DNA from: Streptomyces sp. NBC_01241
Lineage (GTDB): Bacteria > Actinomycetota > Actinomycetes > Streptomycetales > Streptomycetaceae
NCBI RefSeq assembly: GCF_041435435.1
Contig: NZ_CP108494.1
Span: forward strand, 5,118,501-5,182,500
Direction: 5' to 3'
DNA length: 64,000 nucleotides
Below the pieces are notes generated by a model, which did no database searches, had not been told where the DNA came from, and saw only the letters and a program-made list of their open reading frames with translations. This document shows positions 31,769 to 40,239 of this stretch, piece by piece (the stretch's first letter is position 1; the number at the start of each line of letters is the position of its first letter). A program made the position numbers and the translations under genes.

Positions 31769-33213
31769 TAGGGCTTTGTTAGGTACCCCGAATGTTCGGC
31801 CAGGGGTAGGGTTGTGATCTTCTTTCAGGTGTGACACCTGAGGAGATGGAGACGGTCCGCCCGCGCTTGGAGGCGTTCGCGGCGGAGATGCTCGGTTCAC
31901 TGGCGCGGCGGGACCAGCGGGCCAAGGGTGAGTTGTACCTGCGCGGGCTGATGCTGGACGGTAAGCGCAAGTCGATGCAGCCGATGGCCGAGCGTCTGGG
32001 TGTGGACCATCAGCAGCTCCAGCAGTTCGTCTCCTCTTCCACCTGGAACTGGGGCAAGGTCCGTGAGCGGCTGGCCCGTTGGGCTGCGGCTCACATCTCG
32101 CCCGAGGCGTACGCGATCGATGACGTGGGCTTCCCCAAGGACGGCTACGACTCGCCGGGGGTGGCGCGGATGTACTGCGGCGCGCTGGGCAAGCGCGGAA
32201 ACTGCCAGGTCGGGGTCAGTGTCAACCTGGTGTCCGACCGTGCCTCCTCGGCGGTCGACTGGCGTCTGTTCCTGCCCGAGAGCTGGGACGACGCCAAGAA
32301 CGCGGACGATGCGCTGCTGGCCGAGGCGATCCGCCGCCGCCGGACGAAGGCCGGCATCCCCGACAGCGAGCGGCACCGGGAGAAGTGGCGCCTGGCCCTG
32401 GACATGCTGGACGAGGTTCGCGGGGACTGGGAACTGCCCGACCTGCCGGTGGTCGCCGACGCCGGCTACGGGGACGCGACAGGCTTTCGCGAGGGCCTGA
32501 GCGAACGTGGGCTGGCCTACGCGGTCGCGGTCAAGGGCAGCACCACCGCCTACCCGGGTGACGCCGTCCCCCGGCGCCCGCCCTACAGCGGCCAGGGCCG
32601 CCCGCCCGGCCCGGCGTACCCCGACCCCCACACCACCTTGCGCCAACTCGCCCTGGACGAAGGACGATCCACGCTACGGACGGTGACCTGGCGCCAGGGC
32701 AGCAAGACCACCAGGAACAACCCCCGCGCCGAGATGCGCTCACGATTCCTCGCACTGCGCGTCCGCCCGGCCAACCGCACGATCCGCCGCGCCGTGGACG
32801 GTTCCCTGCCCGAGTGCTGGCTGCTGGCCGAGTGGCCGCCCGGCGCCGCCGAGCCCACCGACTACTGGCTGTCCACCCTGCCCGCCGACACCCCACTGCG
32901 CGAGCTGGTCCGCATCTGCAAGATCCGCTGGCGCATCGAGCACGACTACCGCGAACTCAAGGACGGCCTGGGCCTGGACCACTTCGAGGGCCGCAACTTC
33001 CCCGGCTGGCACCGCCACACCACCCTCGCCTCCCTCGCCCAAGCCTTCTGCACCCTGCTCAGACTCGACCCAAAAGCCCCTGCGCCGGCCTGACCCTCTA
33101 CGCGGTCCTCCGCGAACTCCAAGCCCTCCTGGCCACCTGGACCGGCGCCTGCTCCATATGCGGCCAACCCGCCCCGGCACCCGAACCACACCACCGCACC
33201 TAACAAAGCCCTA
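31769..33213 (+). mobile_element. IS701-type insertion sequence, 1445 bp, with intact ends
   Basis: The left end starts TAGGGCTTTGTTAGGT, and the right end reads ACCTAACAAAGCCCTA, its exact complement: 16-bp terminal inverted repeats. The flanks carry the 4-base duplication CTAC (31765-31768 and 33214-33217), as expected from one transposition event. The ends and duplication remain identical, so the insertion seems recent. It carries one transposase gene whose C-terminus is in another frame. Confidence 0.9.
31831..33093 (+). CDS. IS701-like transposase, possibly frameshifted at the end
   Basis: The product has 420 residues from GTG 31831. Features of the IS701 DDE transposase: IDDVGFPKDGYDSPGVARMYCGALGK (first Asp), VVADAGYGD (second Asp), and KIRWRIEHDYRELKDGLGLDHFEGR (Glu). 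The frame ends at 33093. In the next frame, residues GLTLYAVLRELQALLATWTG and a CSICG motif, the usual C-terminus, continue to 33203. C CCA AAA at 33069-33075 fits a -1 slippery heptamer in register; a deletion is the alternative. Confidence 0.9.
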   Translation: MTPEEMETVRPRLEAFAAEMLGSLARRDQRAKGELYLRGLMLDGKRKSMQPMAERLGVDHQQLQQFVSSSTWNWGKVRERLARWAAAHISPEAYAIDDVGFPKDGYDSPGVARMYCGALGKRGNCQVGVSVNLVSDRASSAVDWRLFLPESWDDAKNADDALLAEAIRRRRTKAGIPDSERHREKWRLALDMLDEVRGDWELPDLPVVADAGYGDATGFREGLSERGLAYAVAVKGSTTAYPGDAVPRRPPYSGQGRPPGPAYPDPHTTLRQLALDEGRSTLRTVTWRQGSKTTRNNPRAEMRSRFLALRVRPANRTIRRAVDGSLPECWLLAEWPPGAAEPTDYWLSTLPADTPLRELVRICKIRWRIEHDYRELKDGLGLDHFEGRNFPGWHRHTTLASLAQAFCTLLRLDPKAPAPA

Positions 33214-33217
33214 CTAC

Positions 33218-33556
33218 AAGGCCGAGAACGCCCACCGTGCCTGGCTCCGGCGGCTCGCTTTCCTGGCCCGCCACCCGGACCCGCCCGCTGTGGTCGATTG
33301 CGCGCAGGAGACCGCAGGGCGGATCGACGACGCCCGTCGGCTGGTGGCGATCCACGCCGCGCTGAGCCGGCTGCGGCGACAGGAGCGCGAGGCCCGGCCC
33401 TGCCCGAGGCGGCGTGGTGCCGCGCCCGGAACGACGGGCGCGGCCGGCGGATCCCCCGATTCCGATTTGCGGCTCGCGCGTTCGGCCACACCCTGGACAG
33501 GGGGCCGGCAGCACATCCGAGAGGACAGCACGCATGCCCACGGTGACCACGCGTGA
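33218..33556 (+). pseudogene. Truncated gene remnant beside the IS
   Basis: An open frame reads KAENAHRAWLRRLAFLARHP and IDDARRLVAIHAALSRLRR directly after the IS and then loses coding character. There is no start codon in the adjoining sequence. The part before the IS (back to a stop near 31717) adds no start either. It is probably the 3' remnant of an unknown gene, overlapped by the next gene. Confidence 0.4.
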
Positions 33557-34361
33557 CGGTGTCGACATCTTCTACAAGGACTGGGGCCGCGGCCGCCCCG
33601 TCGTCTTCATCCATGGCTGGCCCCTGAGTGGGGACGCCTGGCAGGACCAGCTCAAGGCGGTCGCGGACAACGGCTTTCGCGGCATCGCCCACGACCGGCG
33701 CGGGCACGGCCGCTCGACCCCGGTCTGGGACGGCTACGACTTCGACACCTTCGCGGACGACCTCGACGACCTGCTCACCCAAATGGACCTGCGGGACGTC
33801 ACGCTGGTCGCCCACTCGATGGGCGGCGGCGAACTCGCCCGCTACATCGGCCGCCACGGCACAGACCGGATCAGGTCCACGGTGCTGCTCTCGGCGATCT
33901 GTCCCCTGATGCTCCAGGGCCCCGACAACCCCGAGGGTGTACCGCAGTCGGTCTTCGACGGCGTCAAGAAGGGCATCCTCGCCGAACGCTCGCAGTTCTG
34001 GAAGGACGCGGCGGTCGGCTTCTTCGGTGCCAACCGCGACGGCAACAAGGTCACCCAGGGGAACCAGGACGCCTTCTGGTACATGGCCATGGCCGAGACC
34101 ATCGAGGGCGGCGTCGCCTGCGTCGATGCCTTCGCGGCCACGGACTTCCATGAGGACCTGAAGAAGTTCGACATCCCCACGCTCGTCGTGCACGGCGACG
34201 ACGACCAGATCGTCCCCATCGACGCCACGGGCCGCAAGTCCGCCCAACTCATCCCGGACGCGACCCTCAAGGTCTACGAGGGCGGCCCCCACGGCGTCGC
34301 CCTCGTCCCGGGCTACAAGGAGAAGTTCAACAGGGACCTCCTGGAGTTCCTCAAGCGCTGA
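33534..34361 (+). CDS. Alpha/beta hydrolase, non-heme chloroperoxidase-like
   Basis: The product has 275 residues. The nucleophile elbow VAHSMGGGE has Ser95. Acid Asp224 (HGDDDQIVP) and His253 (GGPHGV) complete the triad. The oxyanion loop is IHGWPLSG. The pattern matches cofactor-free chloroperoxidase/esterase enzymes of the family that includes Streptomyces bromoperoxidases. ATG 33534 follows GAGAGGACA. The physiological substrate is unknown. Confidence 0.88.
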   Translation: MPTVTTRDGVDIFYKDWGRGRPVVFIHGWPLSGDAWQDQLKAVADNGFRGIAHDRRGHGRSTPVWDGYDFDTFADDLDDLLTQMDLRDVTLVAHSMGGGELARYIGRHGTDRIRSTVLLSAICPLMLQGPDNPEGVPQSVFDGVKKGILAERSQFWKDAAVGFFGANRDGNKVTQGNQDAFWYMAMAETIEGGVACVDAFAATDFHEDLKKFDIPTLVVHGDDDQIVPIDATGRKSAQLIPDATLKVYEGGPHGVALVPGYKEKFNRDLLEFLKR

Positions 34362-34408
34362 ACCACAGGGTGTGGTCAGGGTGACCGCCACCGGCTCGGA
34401 CGGGCCCG

Positions 34409-34570
34409 AGGCCGCGATGGCGACGCGCGCACTGCCCGCATCCGGCTCCCGCTCGGCCGCGCCTCGGGGGAGGCGCACTACGCGAAGGAGTTCGGCATCA
34501 GCCGCGCCCAGGCGTACCGGCTCCTCGACGTCGCCCGCGCCCTGGGCGGAAGGTGGGGCCGCCTTCGATG
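34409..34570 (+). pseudogene. Remnant of a helix-turn-helix protein
   Basis: One frame reads GEAHYAKEFGISRAQAYRLL and DVARAL at about 34466-34545, a typical helix-turn-helix signature of small Streptomyces regulators. No start or full-length frame surrounds it, so it appears to be a fragment. Confidence 0.4.
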
Positions 34571-34580
34571 CCTTCCGCAT

Positions 34581-34602
34581 GCGGGCCCAGGTGTGGGCCC
34601 GC
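34581..34602. terminator. Perfect hairpin before the amidohydrolase 3' end
   Basis: GCGGGCCCA and TGGGCCCGC form a 9-bp stem around a 4-base loop. It is suited to terminate the minus-strand amidohydrolase gene. Confidence 0.5.
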
Positions 34603-34636
34603 AGAGCTGGACGCGGCCATACGGGGGCCGGACCCG

Positions 34637-36529
34637 CTACGGTCGGTCGTCGCCGTGGCCGCAGGCCCGGTGTCGTCCGCCGTGCACCGCCGCGTACGCC
34701 GCCGGGCGGGGCGCGGCGGCGGCCCGGTCGAGTCGCGCGACCGCGGCCCGGCCCGCCGAGGAGTGCGAGTCGTGGACGACCCGGCCGCCCACCAGGGTCA
34801 GCTCGACACGGGTGTCACTGATGTCCGCCACCGGGCATTGCGTTACATCACGGTCGAGAACGATCAGATCCGCCGCCAGACCGGGCCGGACTGTTCCCGT
34901 CAGCTGGTCCATGCGCAGCTGCCATGCCGTGCCCTGCGTGTGCATCCGCAGCGCCGACGTACGGCTCAACCCCTCCAACTCCCGGTAGAGCGGCCCGTCG
35001 CCCTCCGCGCCCGTGCGGTCGATCGCCGTACGGATCTGGTTCCACACCTGGAGCGGGTCCACCGGCCAGTCCGAACCGCCCGAGAGCCGGGCCCCGTGCC
35101 GCTCCAGGGAGCGGGCAGGGTACATCCACCGGTGCCGCTCGGGCCCGATGTACGGCAGGAGCGCATCCATCGTCCACGTGTCCTGTTCCGCCCACTGGAG
35201 CTGCATGCAGGCCACCACGTCCAGTGCGGCGAACCGCCCCAGATCCGCCGGGTCCACCAGCTGGAGGTGAGCGATGGTGTTCCGGGCACCGCGCAGCCCG
35301 GTCGCGCGCCGGGCGTACGCGTACCCGTCGAGCGCCGTGCGCACCGCGCGGTCACCGAGCCCATGGGCATGCATCTGCCAGCCGGCCCGGTTGAAGACCG
35401 CGGTCAGCCGCCCGTAATCCTCTCCAGAGACATACAACTCACCGCGGTTGTCCGTCGGGTGCCCCGAGTCGTCCAGATACGGCGCCAGGAGCGCCGCCGT
35501 CTGCGCCGGGTACTCGATCACCCCGTCGAGGAACACCTTGATCGTCCCGAACCGCAGCCCAGGTACGTTACGGAAAGAGCGCTGCAGCCCGCGCGCATAC
35601 GCAAGCGCCGCCTTCGGGTCCTTCGCCAGGTCTGCGTCGATCCCGATCGCGGGGACGATCCGCTGCAGCAGCGTCCCCGCGTTCGCCAGAGCCTGATACG
35701 TCGACAACCCGCTCTGCCCGACATTCGCGTCCATCATCGTGGTCACCCCGGAGGCCGCCACCTGGGCGAGGGCCCGCGAGCAGGCGGCGACCAGATCGGC
35801 CTCGCTCGGCTCCGGGATGTGGCGAGTCACCAGGGGCTGTGCGTCGTCCTTGAGTACCCCGCTGGGCTTCCCGTCCGGCCCCTTCACGATCTTTCCGGCC
35901 ACCGGATCGGGGGTCGCCGCGGTGATGCCGGCGATCTCCAGGGCGCGGCCGTTGACCCAGGTGTTGTGGCCGTCGCTCCCGAGGAGGGCGATCGGGCGTC
36001 GGGTGGGAAGGGTGTCGAGCAGGGAGTGGTGGGGAAGGGTGCCACGCGGCAGCAGCCCGATCGGGTTCCAGTCCGAGACCACCAGCCAGCCGTCGGGCTC
36101 CTGGCCGGGCGTGTCCTTGAGGAAACCGGTGAGGATCGCCAGGAGTTCCTCCGCGGTCGTCTCGGCGCCCTCCAGGGAGGGGCTCAGTGAACGGTCGCCC
36201 GCGCCGAGCGGGTGCACATGGCCGTCGTGGATGCCGCTCATCACGGTCGCCCCGCGCGCGTCGACGATTTCGGTGTCCCGTCCGGCGAGGTGGTGCAGTT
36301 CGCGGCCCCGGCCGGTGGCGAGAATCCGGCCGTCGTGCCCGACGGCCACGGCCTCGACGGGTCGGGCGCCGGGGAGCCCGGTGAACACCCGTGCGTTGTG
36401 GATGACCAGGGCCGCGGCACTCCGGTGCGCGGCGCCCCGGTGCACGGCGGCCGCGGGGGCGGCCGCCGCACCCACCAGTCCGGCCGCGCCCGCGGCGAGC
36501 ATGGTCCGCCGGGCGAGAGAAGAAGTCAT
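34637..36529 (-). CDS. Exported amidohydrolase, YtcJ-like, with Tat-type signal
   Basis: The product has 630 residues. MTSSLARRTMLAAGAAGLVG is a twin-arginine-type signal (ARRTML) with an Ala-rich cleavage zone near residues 25-30. The amidohydrolase barrel includes the metal motif GIHDGHVHPLGAG, AHGLGDRAVRTALDG, and SGGSDWPVDPLQVW near the end. Relatives deaminate or hydrolyse ring amides. ATG 36529 follows TTGGAG at 6 bases; a GTG at 36535 would overlap that site. The last 40 residues look non-conserved. It is divergent from a LacI regulator. Confidence 0.87.
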   Translation of the reverse strand: MTSSLARRTMLAAGAAGLVGAAAAPAAAVHRGAAHRSAAALVIHNARVFTGLPGARPVEAVAVGHDGRILATGRGRELHHLAGRDTEIVDARGATVMSGIHDGHVHPLGAGDRSLSPSLEGAETTAEELLAILTGFLKDTPGQEPDGWLVVSDWNPIGLLPRGTLPHHSLLDTLPTRRPIALLGSDGHNTWVNGRALEIAGITAATPDPVAGKIVKGPDGKPSGVLKDDAQPLVTRHIPEPSEADLVAACSRALAQVAASGVTTMMDANVGQSGLSTYQALANAGTLLQRIVPAIGIDADLAKDPKAALAYARGLQRSFRNVPGLRFGTIKVFLDGVIEYPAQTAALLAPYLDDSGHPTDNRGELYVSGEDYGRLTAVFNRAGWQMHAHGLGDRAVRTALDGYAYARRATGLRGARNTIAHLQLVDPADLGRFAALDVVACMQLQWAEQDTWTMDALLPYIGPERHRWMYPARSLERHGARLSGGSDWPVDPLQVWNQIRTAIDRTGAEGDGPLYRELEGLSRTSALRMHTQGTAWQLRMDQLTGTVRPGLAADLIVLDRDVTQCPVADISDTRVELTLVGGRVVHDSHSSAGRAAVARLDRAAAAPRPAAYAAVHGGRHRACGHGDDRP

Positions 36530-36577
36530 GACCACTCCAAGGGTTTAGCTGCATTCGCTGTGGCGGACCCTCTTTGA

Positions 36578-36589
36578 TTAACGCCGTAA
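36578..36589. promoter_or_regulatory. Possible LacI-type operator
   Basis: TTAACGCCGTAA lies between the divergent amidohydrolase and LacI genes; its outer TTA…TAA and central GC are symmetric. LacI-family operators are often of this kind. The fit is imperfect. Confidence 0.35.
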
Positions 36590-36630
36590 CCAAAACCCGC
36601 CCGGAACGACGGATTCCGTAGGATGAGGCC

Positions 36631-37653
36631 ATGTCAGGGCCCACTCTCGCCGATGTGGCACGCGCCGCGGAGGTCTCCACCGCCACCGTCTCGCACGCTC
36701 TCAACGGAACCGGCCGGCTGACCGAATCCACGCGCCGCCGGGTCTGCGAGGTGGCCACCATGCTCGGGTACCGCTCCCAGCGGACCCCGCGGACTGGGAA
36801 AACCCTGGGCGTGGCCGTCACGACCTACGCCGGATCGGTTTGGAACTTCCTCGAAGTCCCGTACTTCGCCCGGTTCCTGACCGCCGCCACCGCCACCGCG
36901 CACGCCCATGACTACGCCCTGACCATCCTCCCCGCCGCCCGCGGGGCCGAGACGCCGTGGCACACCCTCACCGTGGACGGCATGCTGCTCCTCGACAGCC
37001 CCACGGACGACCCGGTGCTGCGTGCGCTGCGCGCCCGAGGCATCCCGCTCGTCTTCGACGGCCGGCCCGTCGATCCGAGGCCCGGGGACGTCTGGGTCGA
37101 CAACGACCACACCGCCACCACCCGCGAGGTCCTCGGCCACCTGGCGGCCTCGGGCGGCCGGCGGATCGCCCTGCACGCCGGGTACGGCGACGAGCACTAC
37201 ACCCGGGCCGTGACCCGCGCGTACGAGCAGTGGTGCCACGAGCACGGCCGGACGCCACTGCTCCTCACCTTCGACCCGTACGACGACCCGGGCCACGGCT
37301 TCGACGCGGTCTTCGCCGCCCACGCCTGCGACGCGGTGTACACGGTCTACGACCGCGGCGGCCGCCAGGTCCTGGCCGCAGCGGCCCGCCACGGCCTGCG
37401 GATCCCCGACGACCTCCTCCTCGTCTGCGCCAGCGAGGACCCGGCCTACGCCGAGAACGATCCGCCGGTGAGCACCGTGACCCTGCACCCCGCGACGATC
37501 GCCGAGACCGCGGTGACGGCCCTGGTCTCTCGCCTGACTCCCGCCGCCCCGCCGCCACCCCCTGGCGCCCTGACGGTCCCGGCGGTCCTCCACCCCCGCC
37601 GCTCCTCACGCAGCCGGGCCCGGCCTGGCTGTACTCGACCGGGAGGCCGGTGA
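36631..37653 (+). CDS. LacI family transcriptional regulator
   Basis: The product has 340 residues. The LacI helix-turn-helix (TLADVARAAEVSTATVSHALNG, residues 5-26) precedes a periplasmic-binding-like sensor domain (about 60-325). The C-terminus is Pro- and Arg-rich. ATG 36631 follows AGGATGAGG. It is divergent from, and likely controls, the amidohydrolase gene 101 bases away; the ligand is unknown. Confidence 0.9.
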   Translation: MSGPTLADVARAAEVSTATVSHALNGTGRLTESTRRRVCEVATMLGYRSQRTPRTGKTLGVAVTTYAGSVWNFLEVPYFARFLTAATATAHAHDYALTILPAARGAETPWHTLTVDGMLLLDSPTDDPVLRALRARGIPLVFDGRPVDPRPGDVWVDNDHTATTREVLGHLAASGGRRIALHAGYGDEHYTRAVTRAYEQWCHEHGRTPLLLTFDPYDDPGHGFDAVFAAHACDAVYTVYDRGGRQVLAAAARHGLRIPDDLLLVCASEDPAYAENDPPVSTVTLHPATIAETAVTALVSRLTPAAPPPPPGALTVPAVLHPRRSSRSRARPGCTRPGGR

Positions 37654-37998
37654 GACACCCACGTCGGTTGTTGGCCATGGAAGGACCTACGGGCGTAGTG
37701 CCTTCTCCGCGCCGAGATCAGCAACGGCTTTCTGGCCTCCGTCACAGGACCCGACTCCCCAGGCAGGCAGGCAGGCACGTCATGCCCCGCCCTCCCGGGC
37801 GGCCCCTGGCCCACCAGGGGCGGTCGTGCGACTGCTGGACGGGTTGCAGCCGACGGGGTGCGGTGGCTTCGGGGTGTGCCGGTGCGGGTGGGTGTGGGGC
37901 CTTGTCCTCGATCGCCGGAGGGGCTCGATTTTCTGCCGCCCCGTTCACCTTCTGCGACGATGCGGAGAAAAGGGGCGGGCGACCAGGAAGGCAACGGT
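37654..37998. other. 345-base intergenic region before glmS with a Streptomyces repeat
   Basis: A copy of the repeat seen after rpoA lies at 37898-37928 (CTTGTCCTCGATCGCC, then GGAGGGGCTCGA). A short AGGC tetranucleotide run occurs at about 37760-37775. No gene is evident, and I see no glmS ribozyme-like element. Confidence 0.6.
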
Positions 37999-39846
37999 AT
38001 GTGCGGAATCGTTGGATACGTCGGTGGGCAGTCGGCGCAGGACGTCGTCGTCGCGGGCCTCAAGCGCCTCGAATACCGGGGCTACGACTCGGCGGGCCTC
38101 GCCGTCCTCGCGGACGGCGGCCTGGCCGCCGCGAAGAAGGCCGGGAAACTCGTCAACCTGGAGAAGACGTTGGCCGAGGCCCCGCTCCCGGCCGGGACCA
38201 CCGGGATCGGGCACACCCGCTGGGCCACCCATGGCGCCCCCACCGACACCAACGCCCACCCGCACCTCGACAACGCGGGCCGGGTCGCCGTCGTGCACAA
38301 CGGGATCATCGAGAACTTCGCCGTCCTGCGCGCCGAACTCGCCGAGCGCGGCCACGATCTGGTCTCCGAGACCGACACCGAGGTCGTCGCCCATCTCCTC
38401 GCCGAGGCGTACTCGTCCTGCGCCGACCTGGCGGAGGCGATGCGGCAGATCTGCGGGCGGCTGGAGGGGGCCTTCACCCTCGTCGCCCTGCACGCGGACG
38501 CGCCCGGCACGGTGGTCGGGGCCCGGCGCAACTCACCGCTCGTGGTGGGGGTGGGGGAGGGCGAATCGTTCCTGGCCTCCGATGTGGCCGCGTTCATCGC
38601 GCACACCCGCTCCGCGATCGAGCTGGGCCAGGACCAGGTGGTGGAGCTGCGCCGGGAGGGCGTCACCGTCACCGACTTCGACGGGCGGCCCGTCGACGTC
38701 CGTGAGTACCACGTGGACTGGGACGTCTCCGCCGCCGAGAAGGGCGGCCACGACTCGTTCATGCTCAAGGAGATCGAGGACCAGCCCAAGGCCGTCGCCG
38801 ACACGCTCCTCGGGCGGATCGACGGCGCGGGCACCCTCCACCTCGACGAGGTACGGATCCCGCCCCACGAACTCCGCGAGGTCGACAAGGTCGTCATCGT
38901 CGCGTGCGGCACCGCGTTCCACGCCGGGATGATCGCCAAGTACGCCATCGAGCACTGGACCCGGATCGCCTGCGAGACCGAGCTGGCCAGCGAGTTCCGC
39001 TACCGCGATCCGATCCTCGACCACCGCACCCTCGTCGTCGCGATCTCGCAGTCCGGCGAGACGATGGACACCCTGATGGCCCTGCGGCACGCCCGCGAAC
39101 AGGGTGCGAAGGTCCTCGCCATCTGCAACACCAACGGCTCCACCATTCCCCGCGAGTCCGACGCCGTGCTCTACACGCACGCCGGGCCCGAGGTCGCCGT
39201 CGCCTCCACCAAGGCGTTCCTCACCCAGCTCGTCGCCTGCTATCTCGTGGCCCTCTATCTGGGTCAGATCCGCGGCACGAAGTGGGGCGACGAGATCCGG
39301 ACCGTCATCCGCCAGCTCTCCGAGATCTCCGGTGCGGTCGAACGGGTCCTGAAGACCATGGAACCCGTGCGTGCGCTGGCCCGTTCCCTCGCCGACCACG
39401 ACACCGTGCTCTTCGTGGGCCGCCATGTCGGCTACCCCGTGGCCCTGGAAGGCGCGCTGAAGCTCAAGGAACTCGCGTACATGCACGCCGAGGGCTTCGC
39501 CGCGGGCGAGCTCAAGCACGGGCCGATCGCGCTCATCGAGGACGGTCTGCCCGTCGTCGTGGTCGTGCCCTCGCCGCGCGGCCGGTCGGTGCTGCACGAC
39601 AAGATCGTGTCGAACATCCAGGAGATCAGGGCCCGCGGCGCGCGCACGATCGTCATCGCCGAGGAGGGCGACGAGGCGGTGGTCCCGTACGCCGACCATC
39701 TGATCAGGATCCCCGTTACGCCTACGCTGCTTCAGCCGCTGGTGTCGACCGTGCCGTTGCAGGTGTTCGCCTGCGAACTGGCGACGGCCCGCGGCAACGA
39801 CGTGGACCAGCCGCGCAATCTGGCGAAGTCCGTGACCGTGGAGTAG
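37999..39846 (+). CDS. glmS: Glutamine-fructose-6-phosphate aminotransferase
   Basis: The product has 615 residues and makes glucosamine-6-phosphate from fructose-6-phosphate and glutamine. Cys2 of MCGIVGYVGG is the glutaminase nucleophile. Two SIS domains (about residues 295-440 and 465-600) form the isomerase part, and NLAKSVTVE ends the protein as in the family. ATG 37999 follows AGGAAGG. It is followed by acpS and nnr in one run. Confidence 0.97.
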   Translation: MCGIVGYVGGQSAQDVVVAGLKRLEYRGYDSAGLAVLADGGLAAAKKAGKLVNLEKTLAEAPLPAGTTGIGHTRWATHGAPTDTNAHPHLDNAGRVAVVHNGIIENFAVLRAELAERGHDLVSETDTEVVAHLLAEAYSSCADLAEAMRQICGRLEGAFTLVALHADAPGTVVGARRNSPLVVGVGEGESFLASDVAAFIAHTRSAIELGQDQVVELRREGVTVTDFDGRPVDVREYHVDWDVSAAEKGGHDSFMLKEIEDQPKAVADTLLGRIDGAGTLHLDEVRIPPHELREVDKVVIVACGTAFHAGMIAKYAIEHWTRIACETELASEFRYRDPILDHRTLVVAISQSGETMDTLMALRHAREQGAKVLAICNTNGSTIPRESDAVLYTHAGPEVAVASTKAFLTQLVACYLVALYLGQIRGTKWGDEIRTVIRQLSEISGAVERVLKTMEPVRALARSLADHDTVLFVGRHVGYPVALEGALKLKELAYMHAEGFAAGELKHGPIALIEDGLPVVVVVPSPRGRSVLHDKIVSNIQEIRARGARTIVIAEEGDEAVVPYADHLIRIPVTPTLLQPLVSTVPLQVFACELATARGNDVDQPRNLAKSVTVE

Positions 39847-39866
39847 CGAGAGTTGAGGGAACACGC

Positions 39867-40235
39867 GTGATCATCGGGGTCGGGATCGATGTGGCCGAGA
39901 TCGAACGGTTCGACGCGGCGCTGAAGCGTACGCCGCACCTGGCCGACCGGCTCTTCCTGGAGAAGGAGTTGCTGCTGCCCAGCGGCGAGCGGCGCGGTGT
40001 CGCCTCGCTCGCCGTGCGGTTCGCCGCCAAGGAGGCCCTCGCGAAGGCGCTCGGCGCGCCGGGCGGCCTGCTGTGGACGGATGCGGAGGTGCACGTCGAG
40101 GACAGCGGGCAGCCCCGGCTGCGGGTCCGCGGCACGGTCGCAGCGCGCGCGGCCGAGCTGGGCGTGCGGAACTGGCACGTGTCGCTCAGCCACGACGCGG
40201 GGGTGGCGTCGGCCGTGGTGATCGCGGAGGGTTGA
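39867..40235 (+). CDS. acpS: Holo-[acyl-carrier-protein] synthase
   Basis: The product has 122 residues and transfers phosphopantetheine from CoA to carrier proteins. The Mg motifs GIGVDVxE-like (GVGIDVAEIERF) and RFAAKEALAKALG are present. GTG 39867 follows GAGGGA. It is 20 bases after glmS and 4 bases before nnr. Confidence 0.95.
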   Translation: MIIGVGIDVAEIERFDAALKRTPHLADRLFLEKELLLPSGERRGVASLAVRFAAKEALAKALGAPGGLLWTDAEVHVEDSGQPRLRVRGTVAARAAELGVRNWHVSLSHDAGVASAVVIAEG

Positions 40236-40239
40236 GCAC

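Noticed and set aside
37654..37998. glmS ribozyme or riboswitch before glmS
   Set aside because: I see none of the conserved glmS ribozyme core, and it is not expected in actinobacteria.
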